This document shows positions 1 to 12,103 of a stretch of 64,000 bases of DNA, piece by piece (position 1 is the first letter of the stretch; every line of letters starts with the position of its first letter). The notes beneath the pieces were generated by a model, which saw only the letters and a list, made by a program, of their open reading frames with translations, searched no databases and had not been told where the DNA came from. The translations under genes were made by a program, and so were the position numbers. Origin of the DNA: Tetranychus cinnabarinus (Eukaryota; Arthropoda; Arachnida; Trombidiformes; Tetranychidae). The stretch is taken from positions 20,770,001 to 20,834,000 of the forward strand of contig WHVY01000001.1 of the NCBI GenBank assembly GCA_022266195.1, read 5' to 3'.

Positions 1-704
1 ACCACAGTGAGATTAAATCGTGACTAGTTGACAATTGAAGGAAATTTGAAATGTAATTGAGTAAATAATAAAAATGAGCAATTAAGCTGCTTGGAGATAC
101 ATTTTGATATCCAACATTGTTGTTTTGTTGAAAGTTAAAGGTTAAAATGGATCGGGAAGAGATGAGAAAAGGGAAAAAGGTTTGAACTTGAAGTAAACGT
201 TGATGATGATTGTGATCATGATGATGAAGAAGAGTTAGATGACGATGAGAAAGAACGGCGAAAGTGAAAGTGGGAATGAGAATGAGAGGAAAGTTATTAT
301 CTTTTTACTTTAAAAAGTTGAACCGGTTTTACGAGTAAACCGTATTTTTATACATCGAATGAGTTATTTAGACTTTACAACTTTCTCTTTCCCTCTCTTT
401 CGAAGTTGCCTTAAACATGGTAAACAAGGAATAATTTTTTTCAATGTTTGGTGGAAAGTAATTCATGATCAAGGGAGAAGCTGAGTGAGCTATTTTGAAA
501 GATGATACTAGTTTGATCAGGTTGAAATTTATCCTTTTGCTAAATTGATTGTACATTGATAGTGTTCACTTCAACACATGGAATCATAGTTGCCGAATAA
601 TTGTCCAAACTATTCCCTTTCAAAGTCAAATTTGTGACATCTTTACTTTTCTTCATTCGCTGAAAATTGTATAAAGTTTTGTTCCATTGCAAGTGCTCAT
701 TATC
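1..704. other. upstream intergenic DNA
   Basis: No convincing coding exon was found. Positions about 160-300 are rich in purines on the + strand, with many GATGA and GAAAG runs. The stretch just before 705 would be the 5' UTR and promoter of the MOSPD2-like gene, but no TATA box or other clear core element is visible. Confidence 0.5.
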
Positions 705-2872
705 ATGGCTTCTTACGATGATCCAGCAACCCAAACTATTATAAAGGATCTTCAAATAAAATTTGAACAGGAATATCGCTCCAATCCAGGTAAGATTGTG
801 ATCTTTGATATTTTTAATAGTTTCACCTTGTAAGTGATTGGACCAAGAAAGCCTTATCTAGTTAGTTCAAAATCCAGAAAGGTAATATGGTAATCCTGTG
901 ATCCATCTTTGAATAAGTATGATGTAGATTCATCAATCTTGCTTTTCAGCATAATTACCAATTACAATGTAATACTAGCTAGGCTTGGATAGTTTTAGTA
1001 ACCATGCAAATTTTAATTCCAGGTGCAACCTTGGTGTCCATTAGATTCCACAATGGGAATATATTAAAACCGATTGATAATTTTATCTTTACAAAGCCAG
1101 TTCAGTCTGAAATATTCAACTTTGCTTGAGAAAAAAAAATATTTAGATCGAGAAATACGTAAGAGCTTTGAAAATAGTGTCCATCGTTTGAACAGGTGGT
1201 GAATACAATAATATTTAAAAGCTTGAAACAATTTATGTTGTCTTCTTAATTAACCAAATTTTCCTTGATAATTTTCACAACTTCTTTTCTTTGGATTCAA
1301 ACTAACTTATTGTGATTCCCAGATAATTGTATCTACAGCGATTATCAAAGAGTAATGACGGATCTACATTATGTTTACCGATTTTACCGAGCACGTCATT
1401 GTAACCCAGATGCAGCACTGGATATGATGATATCAACTATGAAATGGCGTAAATGTACAGTGAAACTTGACCATTATCGGGATTACAGTTTTCCCATTGA
1501 ATTTTATAAGGTATCAGCAGTGTTTCCTTATGAACCAGACAAATCAGGATATACCACAATTTACATACGAGTATCTCAACACCGCAAAGTCCCGGAGCTG
1601 GAAGAATACACAAAAGCCTTTTTTGTCCATGTTTTTGATAAAGTTGATCGTATACATGGGGCTAAAGGCTATGCACTAGTTTTTGATTTGACATCTGCTT
1701 CTTACAGGAATCTTGATTGGGACTATCTAAAGTTTATGATTAACTTTGGAGCCAATTACTGTCCGGCAGGCGTTAAATACATTCTCGTTCTTAATGTACC
1801 ATGGGCATTGAATACTTTCCGCAAGATGGTTTTCTCATTCCTTAACGATGATTACTTCAAGCTGATCAAATTTGTCAATGGAAATCAAATTTATGAACAC
1901 ATCGACCCAGAAAACGTTCCTCATTATCTTGGTGGAAAATGTAAGCGCAACTATTGTTCAGTTCCGAAACACTCAATGCCAATAGAAGAATTGGTAGAAC
2001 GTTATGGTTACACTAAGGACGATTATAAGAGGATTATTCCAGTATATCAAGACGCTCTAGATCAAGCTGACCAATTCTTATCCAGTGTTGATTGGAATGA
2101 ACCAGAAGATTATTTTGATACACCAGAAAAGGATGAACAAGAGCTCCAAGGAACTAACTATGAAGGCAAGAATAATGTGCAAGTTGATTTGAATGATAAT
2201 GAAGTTGTCATAGATCCAGCAACCGCTTTTGCAGTCAAACCAGTTGATACAATTGAATTCCAATACAGTTTAATCAAAGGTCGCTACAGTGGATCACTGA
2301 GAATTGAAAACAATTTGAATAAATCAGTTTGTTTCAAGGTTCAATCAAACCATCCAAACGATTACCAAGTTTCTCCTAGATTTGGTGTTGTCAAGGCAAA
2401 TTCAGCTGTTGATATTACCATAAATTTGTTGAATCAGGATTGGAGTCATTGGTCTAAGATGAATATGATGAATAGATCAAGTAAATTCAGGATACTTATA
2501 AACACTTGTACATTAAATTTAGAAGAAACCATGACAATAGACCAATTTAATAAACAGTGGTCCACAAAAGACAAAGGGATTTACTCCATTATAAGAGAGA
2601 CGCGGCTAATCAAAGAGTTCCCGGTTAAAATGGGTAGACGTGATAAATTTCGCCAACCGGCAACCGATCTGTTTCAGCATAAATTACCTAAATGGAGTGA
2701 TGATTTATCGGTTGAAGATAAGTTACGATGTTTAAGCAGTTCAGCAAATTCACTAGAATCAAGTCAAAGAAAGTTGTCCCTTATGTTATACTTGATGGGC
2801 TTTGCTTATCTAATGCTCTTCTGTTATTTCCTTATTTCAAATCCTTCATTCGCCCCATCTATTGTTAATTAA
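705..2872 (+). CDS. MOSPD2: MOSPD2-like CRAL-TRIO and MSP domain protein
   Basis: Two exons, 705-789 and 1323-2872, joined by a phase-1 GT-AG intron, give 544 residues. The ATG at 705 opens a short first exon whose last base G joins AT at 1323 to make Asp, and the frame then continues into the long ORF. Residues about 40-240 look like a CRAL-TRIO lipid-transfer domain (WRK motif early, then the conserved GAKGYALVFDLTSAS strand). Residues about 330-460 look like an MSP (major sperm protein) domain, with FRILINTC near its end. A hydrophobic C-terminal anchor (SLMLYLMGFAYLMLFCYFLI) follows. Human MOSPD2 has the same order and a similar length (518 residues); it is an ER-anchored protein that binds FFAT motifs at membrane contact sites. 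A polyA signal AATAAA lies at 2933-2938. Family assignment is strong by architecture; orthology was not tested by search. Confidence 0.88.
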
Positions 2873-2938
2873 TGTTTTTTTGTTATGTTTAGTTTTCTTT
2901 AATGTAATAACATAATAATTGTTACTCGACAAAATAAA

Positions 2939-5900
2939 TGTACATAAATTTAATGTGAAAGTAAAATTTGTTAATAGTTAATTGTTCTCGTCTCTCCAAG
3001 ATGCAAATCTGTTTCGTGACTTTCAACATAATACTGATGCTTTTTTCAGAAGGAAAATGATTCAAAGTAATAAAAGGTAAGGGTCAAGGTAACTGAATGA
3101 ATTTTTTTAGTTAATATTTTATTGCTACTGCTAATGGTTATCATTAAAGATTTTATTTAAATTGATCGGTAAAAATACAAAACTAAACCAGCTCAAGTAA
3201 TTTTACCTCCATTACTTTTGAGCTTGTAATTCATGCCTTTTCTGTGTTCCTACAGAAACCAATTCAATATGAGTAGGCAACTTGTTAAGATGTAAATTAT
3301 CTAGTCCACCCTGAAGTACTGCATTTATATCTAATATGAACAATATGGATTAGAACTAATTGAGATTAGAATACATCTCAATATATTAATAGCGATAACT
3401 TTAAGAAAAACTAAATCTTCAGTTTTTTTGTAGAGATCTCATGCAGAAAATGCTCCAACATCTGATGGGATTTAATTTTCTAATCCAGATAAAACTTCCA
3501 TTTACAGTTCGCCATCCATCTCATCAGAGATTCTAGATTCTATCACAATTGTTCAATCCATTTCCAATTTTGTCCAATTGTTTTGGTGTATGGTGGGTGC
3601 GCAATTTGAGCAAATATTTCCTTTGGACTTTTGGATTTTAATGAAGTGCTAATCGTCCCCGTCCATAGTAACATGTTTTTCCTTATAAATTGTTGATTGT
3701 TGTATGTTCATTGTTAGATGATACGCTGTGATGTAATGGTACATTCAACCTATCCTTGAATGGTAGATATTATCGAATAGCGTTGAGTTCACGTCTCCAT
3801 GTGACTATTGCACCAAGTTGAATATAAATATGGTAAAAAATTGAGCCGAATCCTATCCTGAAGAAAAAAGAATTTAAGATTAAAAGATAATTTAACAATA
3901 AAAGAAATAGTTTTAATTGAATTGCTCGTGGAGTCAAACTTGACCAAGTTCAGTAACTCAACCAGAAGAGAAAGTCTTAAATCACAAAGATACTTGAGCT
4001 TTAATCTTAAAGAACTTTAAAGTCTCAATATTAGCCATCAAGGCTTCGTTTCATCCAATATAATTGAAGTTTAGACTAACCGATTATAAGATTCAATAAA
4101 ACTCACTACGGTTGACAGTTAAGAGAGAAATTGAACTGATGATTAATCTAGTGATGCAGATAAAATGATTAGAGATACAGAGGTTGAAAAGGCTAATGAA
4201 GGGAAGCAATGAGATTATGAAATGGTTTATCTATCATGGAACTAGAAAATTTTAATAGTAAATCAGCCACTAGTTTTGCCATTGACTTCATCAGAATGTG
4301 CACAATCATCAAGTGTAGCAATAAGCAAAGAGTTAACTCTTTGGCAATAAGAGAGAAAACTGATAATGATTAAAAGATAACTTAGAAACAACATTGAAGC
4401 ACTTCACATGTTCTTGCCTGCTAAAGCTAAATACTACCACTTTCATTTCTAATAATTGTTTCATTATATAGTTTTGCCGATTAAGTAAATCAACCAATTG
4501 AATAATTAACACAGACATCGACATTATTACACCATCAAGGTTAGCAACAAATTGTTACATCAAGTGAATTAGTTGACAACTATCAAGAGAATCTCAGGTA
4601 AGCATTAAATATAACGAGCAACAATATAAAATATGTAAGAGAAAGTCAATTTTATAAAAGCGAGAGAAGAAACAAGTAAGTATCGATAAGCTCGGAATAC
4701 TGTAAAACCAACAATTAACACTCTGATATTATTATTTACACTCAAATCTGATATTAGCAGTTTTAAATAAATCCATATTAATCGATAAAATTACACCGTG
4801 AAGCTATTAATATTATAACTTAACGAATATTGTAGGAAACAAAAGAGTATAAAATGGTAATGAAACAATTCTTACCTTTGATCTACAAGTCAGATATTGA
4901 GCGAGAACATTTAAATTAGGATTAAATGCCAGAGGTGATAATCAGAAGTCCAAAAGATTAGTAGCAAAATTAAATTAATTCAGCTTAATTAGTAACAATT
5001 ATTGATACAAATTGAAACAAAAGAAAACGAATGCCATAACAACGTGCAAACAAACGCATAATGATTGTATTATGTAACTATAGATGGCATCAGCCATCAA
5101 TGCCAAACGTTTGAGTTTTTTTATTGAAAACTTGATTGAAGTCGTTTTCTTGTCGAACCGGGTTTTTTTTGTTTATAGCTAAAGCTCATTGAGTGTAAAA
5201 AATCCATGCCCAACCCTTTGCCTGCTAAATAGTGAAGAACCAGCCAGCAAGTGAGAAAAAAGAGTAACAAAAAACTCAGAGTAATCAGTGTTGATTGGGT
5301 AAATATGACAACAAGTTGAGTAATATTTTCTTGGTTTTTTTCTCTTCTTTTTGTTTGCTGTTGTTTTTTTTTGTTGGACTTCTCGCATCATCTAAATAGT
5401 GATCTGACCTTACGAATCAATTTACATTTCTGGTTATTGAATGTGTTCATTAGCCTAAATTGAAAACAAGTAGTGAGAGTGTGAGAGAAAGAGTTACAGC
5501 AAAAAGGCCGAGAAACTACAAAACAAGCCAAAAGTGTTGGCTTGAGAAGAAGAACAAGAAATCCAAATCGTGTTAACTCATCTTATTGTCGATGTAACCT
5601 CGTTAAATGGTGATCATCTTTAAATTATCAGTCAATTTACTCGATGGTTAATAGTCGGTGTCTCAACTCAACGTTTACAATGCTGATAATTTGGTAAATT
5701 CATCACATGTTTGTGCGCCTTTCAACTTACCAACCCTTTTTAATATTCACTGGACATCGATAAATTAATTTACTTGTGACTTAATCTCCAATCACCATTA
5801 GAATAGTGAACACACATAATATTAATTGTCATCATCACCATTACCCATCAACCTGCAGTTTACCTGGAAGTTGTAAACAGAAAGAAAAAAGTCTTCTGTA

Positions 5901-7399
5901 AATTAATTATTAACCATATTTTCCTGTGATATTTACAAGCCATTGTGTGGACCCTTCATCATCTGTATTGGAACACAGTTAATTTATTTAATTGTCCATC
6001 CAATCATTATAATTCCCAATGAATTAATGGTTCCATCTCGATTAATCTTCAAGTGTTGGCCTCTCTGTAAACCTTGGTTATGCTGATAATTTCTGGTTTT
6101 TTTACAAGAGACCTTACAATATCAAACCTAAACCCAAACCCAAAGGACTCACATTTAACCATTAAGCCTACCGTTTTAGCTCACCCTTCATGGATCATGT
6201 GTTAACCCTAACCCATTTTACTGGTTAAGAGTATGGATTGATAGTTTTACAATATATTTGTGATTATCATATTAATCAACAATCAACTGCAAGTGTTTCT
6301 TAATCAAAGTAAAAGTTAAAAGTGCCTTTTGGACTAAAAAGCATAATCAAAATGATAAAGTAGAGGTGAAGATACTTTTAGGTAAGTTGATCGTAATCTT
6401 AATCATCTTCAACAAGTAAACTCTTTCAATCCCAATCAATCTTAATCTTTTCTCAATTTTTTCTTCTCCTCAACCATCTTTTCTAACCTTTTCAATCCTT
6501 TTCACCAAAAATCTAACCCAAAATGTATATAATTACCAAACTACCTTTGAACACGAACACGAACACACATTTTCATTATTACTTCCGAATTTGTACGAAA
6601 AAAGAAAAGCAAAAAACTAAATAAATCAGAGTAATAATAATGTTGATGAATATAAGAAACTGAGGTCAGAAATGATTTTCTTCATTTCTTCTCTTCTGCT
6701 TAAATCTATAACCACTACTAACCCTTTATTGATTCAGGTCAATCGAACCAGGTAATGAAATTTTCTTACCTTCCAAGCAAAAATGTTTTAATTTGATAAT
6801 TTAATTTAACTTAAACATTCATCATCTTAAATCATTCTAATGTCATTCATTGAAGCCAAAATTTAATGCAAGAAACATTGTTTTATTGCACGATAAATCC
6901 ATGAATAATAACTGTTGATGTTAATTCATGAGCACCAAGTTGCATGTTGAAGTTCAAAAGACTGCCAAACAAACTCTTACATGTAGAAAAGATTCAACTG
7001 TGAATTCTGTTCTGAACATTAGAATGGCGCAAATTTCAATCATTGTGATACAATGATTATTAGAATGCAAAAATGGCTCAAAATTAATGCCACTTTACAT
7101 TGCTAATTTGTTGGTATAATAGTTAATGATTAGCTGAAATAATCGCCGAGTTTAATAATCAGTGAAGCAAAAGATTGAAAGAAAAGAAAAAGAAGAAAAT
7201 TTTTCTTTTTAATTGTAAGTTGCGATTATTATTAACATCATCATTATTATTATTGCTATTATTTGAATACAGTTTCTACTGTAAACCAAACCAAATTAAG
7301 GTTTTCACTCGACCTGTAACTGGTTTCATATTATCTGGAATCAGTGAATTTTCTGGATAAACCGGTTTTCTCCATCATATTTCTAACCCTTAGGCACCA
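2939..7399. other. gene-free AT-rich region
   Basis: About 4.5 kb without any ORF having convincing composition or splice context. Short ORFs of 60-70 codons occur on both strands but look like chance frames through AT-rich DNA. No tRNA, hairpin or tandem array was recognised. Regulatory DNA or distant UTR exons cannot be excluded. Confidence 0.5.
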
Positions 7400-8900
7400 A
7401 AATTGGAGGGAGAACAGAAAAAATTGAAGAAAAGACGAAGATGACGATGAAAGGGAGGAAGATTAAGATAGAGAGAGAGAGAAGAAAAAGGATTGAAAAA
7501 AATGAAGAGCGAGAAAAGATGAAAATGATGAAGACAGAGACGAAAAGAAAGGGTTAAGACGAAGTTATCACGAGGAACGTGAATAAGGTGCAGTCATTAG
7601 TTATTGATAAGTGGTTAGTCCGTAGGGCTCAATGAATCACAGCTTTATTTTTGGCCTTAAATTTTTACCCGAAACAATTAATTAACCTTTTTTTTCAAAG
7701 TATACCTTCCACAAGCCAAGTCCATAGAAAGTCAAGATTGAAAAATATTCTGAAAAATTGATTCAACAATGAATTTCGCAATTGATGCTTTTGGGTTTAG
7801 GTGATGCTGTAAGGTGAGGAAAGATGAGTAAAATGATGAGAAAGATGCTTTAAGCTTATACAAATATTCATTGTATTAAACAATGTTTAACCTGATCAGT
7901 ATGGAGAAGAAAAGTAATATTAATATACAATGTTATAAACTAGTCTTTCTTTTCTTTCTCCAATTTTCAGGTTGGGAGGTGAAATGGGAGTAGGAGGAGG
8001 ATGAAGATGAAGAGACGGAGAGAGAGTAAAGGTTAATGACAAGTTGAGTGAGCAAAATGAGATGAAAAGGTGAAAGAAAGGAGAAAAGATGAAAAAAGTA
8101 AAATATTGTAACCAAAGTAATACATAATATTTTTATTCGTAGCTACGAAAGGCGAAGTTGGTAACAAGGGATTTCATCTGGGAATTTATTTTATTATATT
8201 ATGAGAAGAGGAAGAAAGAGCAAGATGAAAGGGAAGACGAAGAGGAAGGTGAAGAGGAAAGAGTCAGAGACTAGACTAAAGGTGAGACAATTTAGCAGAC
8301 TTGAATGAAAACCTTTTCATCATTTCAATGTTGTGAGTTTTTTTTCTCTTCATGGTGAAGATTATGCGTAGTTACGATTAAAAAATAGGGATAAAGAAGA
8401 AGATGGATGATGAGAAGATGACAAATGATGATGTTTGTAATGGGGAAGAAGGATGATGGCCGATGATGAGAGATGTCGAAAGATCTAGACGAAGGGGAAA
8501 GAGTGATTGGGAAACAGTTTGAAGTAGACTTGGCGGATCGATAAGATGCCAACGAGAAGTCGCAGAAGAACGAGAATCGTTGGATGTTTTTTTTTTCGTA
8601 GCTCATGAGGAAGAGAATGAAGAACGAGGAATATCCCTTCTCTTTCATTCTAATTGAGTCTGGGAGATTTTGAGACCAGAATTTTATCATCCTCATGATG
8701 ATGGAAAGGAAAGAAGTGAAACTATGAGAAGGATGATGATCAAGATGATAAAGATGATGATTGTATAGAAAGAGATTGGGAAAGAAGCAAAGACAGATTA
8801 GACAGAGAGAAATATTTGTGTATAAAAAAAAGAGGAGAAAGTAAAGAAAGAGCAAGAAGAGAGGATAAAGAGTAACAATGTTTTACATTTAAACTAAAAC
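7400..8900. repeat. purine-rich strand-asymmetric low-complexity tract
   Basis: Much of this stretch is GA-rich on the + strand (GAAGA, GAGAGA and GATGA runs, interrupted near 7.6-7.9 kb and 8.1-8.2 kb). The pyrimidine-rich minus strand yields spurious Leu/Ser/Phe-rich ORFs at 8325-8855 and 8740-8940. A similar tract occurs at 58.2-58.6 kb upstream of another gene. It has no repeat unit of fixed length, so it is diverged low-complexity DNA rather than a satellite. Confidence 0.6.
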
Positions 8901-11786
8901 AACCATCTCTTTGCCAACCTCTTTTTTTGCCTATCATCAAAATACATCTTCATCTTTATCCTCCTTTACTGTCTTTAACACATTAACAGCAACAACAACA
9001 TCATCTTCATCGTCTTCATTATCTTCATTATCATCTCTTACCAATAGTAATAAATAATAACAATAACATTGATATCAAAGATGAATGCCTTTTTTCTGGT
9101 AAACACACTTTGTTTTCTGGTTTTGGTCTTTTCATCTTGATTTGTCTCCATCGTACAACATGTTTAATTTTATGATTGACACTCTTTGGTGACCAGTGAT
9201 TTGTGCTCATCAATTGGTTAATTGTTTCAATGTTTACTCTCATTTCAATCCAATTGTGAATCAACTTGTAAATCATCTTATCTCGAGATTTAACTTGATG
9301 AATATCACGTGCATTCAGATTGCCAGATTTTTATTCAATCCTTAATTCAACTCAATTTTCAAGTATTTCCTATTATTTACATTCCAATGTTTTTCACCAT
9401 TCCTTTAAACACAACCTGGTACTTTCAGTGTGCTTTTCCAATTCTGTTTACCTGATCAAGTACACTTGATTATTATCCTGGTTATCAACGTTTTAACGAA
9501 TCGTTTGTAACCAAAGCAAAATGTGACTTTTCATCTTTTCTCATCATCTAAAGGACTGACAAGTTCCCATGTCATTGACAACATTCAACAGGTTAACTTA
9601 ACAATTATTTGTCTTGTTTATCGTCTTAACCCTTTTCCTAGCCTTACCTGTTCACCTGGCACATTCCTTATGTCTGCTCTTGTCTCGATGTTAACCAAGA
9701 ATTGAAGGTTTTTCTCAACATCAATCTAGCTTAAATTGAAATGTCGATCTGATTGTTGATCAAAAAGTCCAAAAATGTATTTTAAATCTTCTCATAACAT
9801 TGATTGATTTCAACCTGAAAATTATCCCATTATTATCCCATGAATGGTTAAAATTAAAATGATGATCAAGGGCATGAAGAGATGAAGATTAGGCCAAGGA
9901 AATGATGATCATGATGGAACTAGTGATTGTGCAATCGAATTTGGAACGATATCAAGATTATCGTTCTTGTGTGAATCATGTTATAGTCAAGTACGAGGAT
10001 GAAGACTAATGAAGAGAAACTTGAGAATGAAAAAGAAAAATATCTTTATCATGTTCAACTTTTCATTATTTTTTCACCTTCTTCTTCCTTTATTTTGCTA
10101 ATTTCTTTGTTGTTTTCAGTCTTTCTTTAGCATCTCAATTCAACTCGAACTGTTTTTTTTGTTGTTTCTTTACTAAAACAAGAGTTTTTTCCTTCTTTTT
10201 CCCTCAAACTCTCAGCCAATTCCCATGATTATATGTGTTATATACCTTCAATGAGCAATGAATGAATATATTCTACATCGCATGTTCTGCCGGATTCTGG
10301 TTTAACCCATTTCAGCCAACCAAACAAAAAGCACAAAAAAAGAGTCTAAACTAAAAAAGAGAAAACCTTCAATCGATCGATTCCATGTTCACGTGATTTC
10401 AATGTTATATTTATACTTTTTTTCAAAATCGTTGGTTACTAAACGAAATATCGAAAATGATTCCATAGAACCAGATTTTTCCTAATTCTCGCAGGCTTTC
10501 AGGCCTATCCAATCAAATCAAACATTGAATTAATCATAATTTTGTCTGATAAACTGAAGTTCAAAATTATCTCTGAAATTTGTCAATCCAAAGCTGAATA
10601 TTTCTGGTTTTCATCATCAACAAACTTCATTCTGAGTTCAATCCTGAAAATGAAATCACTCTGAAATTATGAACTAATTATCTTTAAATGTCACAGTTTC
10701 TTAGTTTCTTGTTACAGCAATAACGCAAAGTAACTCAATGATTATTAACTTTGTTTCATCCAAATTCACCGAGAACCGAAATGAATATTAAAATGAAAGA
10801 CTTGATTAATGAATTTTCAGCCGCAATAACAGGGTAAAACAATCTGTCAATTTCCTTTAAACTTCGAACTAATCTCGTAGGCGAATCTAAAATTTGATGA
10901 AAACCTTTGAGCTTGAAAAAAGCAACTCGAACCTGATATCTTTGGCTTATTACTCAACATTTTTCATGAATTTCTCCATTTCAAGGTTCAGACTTTTGTT
11001 ATATTTATAATGTCTTACAAAACTGTTAAGTAATAATATAACAATATAATAGTTGAAAAATATTTCATTACAATATCTTGTAACAGGAGAAAGTTTTTCA
11101 AGTAAAGGTTCAAAGGCTTTACCCAATCTCAGTTGACTCTTGTTTTCAACCATTTTGGTGCCAAAAATTTAATCTGTGCAAACTCAATGGAGCTTGATTA
11201 ATGAATCTAACCAATTGAACAAAAACAGATTGAAATTGAAAGCATCCTCTAACCTACTCACAAAACTATCTTAACCAATTATCACTTCAGGCTAGATGTG
11301 AGCAAATACGAATGTTGAAATGTTGGCAAATGTTGGATTATCAGTTTAATAGCGCGAGAATCAATCTTTCAATTATTGTCATAAATGTAAATACAACTTT
11401 CATTGCAAATGAACAAAATCTCAACTCTATTGAGACTTAATTTGTGTCCATTTCATCCCAATTGAATAAACCTTTTCGTCTTCATTGTTTCAAATGGACT
11501 TAATTAAATTACTAATTAATTCAGTTAACTATGAAACTGAAAAGGCAAACTAAGACAAATGTTGAAATGTTGAAAGTGTAAAATCTCAAGGGTTGAAATC
11601 AATGTGTTATTATTACCTGAGGCTGGCGATAATTATGATTTTATGAAATTACAAAAGGTAAAACAATTTGTAATTTCATTCATCAATACAGGTTAAACTT
11701 TTAATTTACTCGTTAACCCAACCAAATAAAAGTTGATTGTTGGTATTAGAAGCGTTTGACAACACTTTGTTCATATCAACAATTAT
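8901..11786. other. gene-free AT-rich region left of the transposon
   Basis: No supported gene or RNA. A CAT/CTT-rich patch at about 8950-9050 and pyrimidine-rich patches around 10.05-10.2 kb look like simple sequence. The region ends at the TAT target-site duplication of the Harbinger element. Confidence 0.5.
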
Positions 11787-11789
11787 TAT

Positions 11790-11807
11790 GGGTGGATCCG
11801 GTTAAGC
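11790..11807 (+). repeat. left terminal inverted repeat of the Harbinger element
   Basis: 18 bp, GGGTGGATCCGGTTAAGC, an exact inverse match to 17142-17159. It is preceded by the TAT target duplication at 11787-11789. Confidence 0.95.
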
Positions 11808-12103
11808 GAGGATCTTAATTAGAAATGAATTAATGTAATTTAATGTATATTAAAAAACTTTAATCTGTATCAATATAATGCTTAATCTAGATTAATTTTC
11901 GCGGCTTTTTCACAATTAGCTCCATCTATTTAATTTAATTAAAGATTTTACATTGTTATTAAAAGCTTAATTGGCTATTAGGTCATTTTAGTTTAAATTT
12001 TGTCTAATTTTGTTCATTTTGCCTCAAGAAATTCATTTTTTCATCAAAATAGTTAGTTTTTTTTGATTTTTTTGGTGTTTTTTTCAATTAATCTGAAATT
12101 GAA

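Noticed and set aside
6671..6752. Short hydrophobic ATG frame ending at a GTAATG donor-like site
   Set aside because: No partner exon could be found in phase.
8325..8855. 176-codon minus-strand ORF rich in Leu, Phe and Ser
   Set aside because: It is the pyrimidine-rich complement of the purine tract, with an overlapping similar frame at 8740-8940 and no motif.
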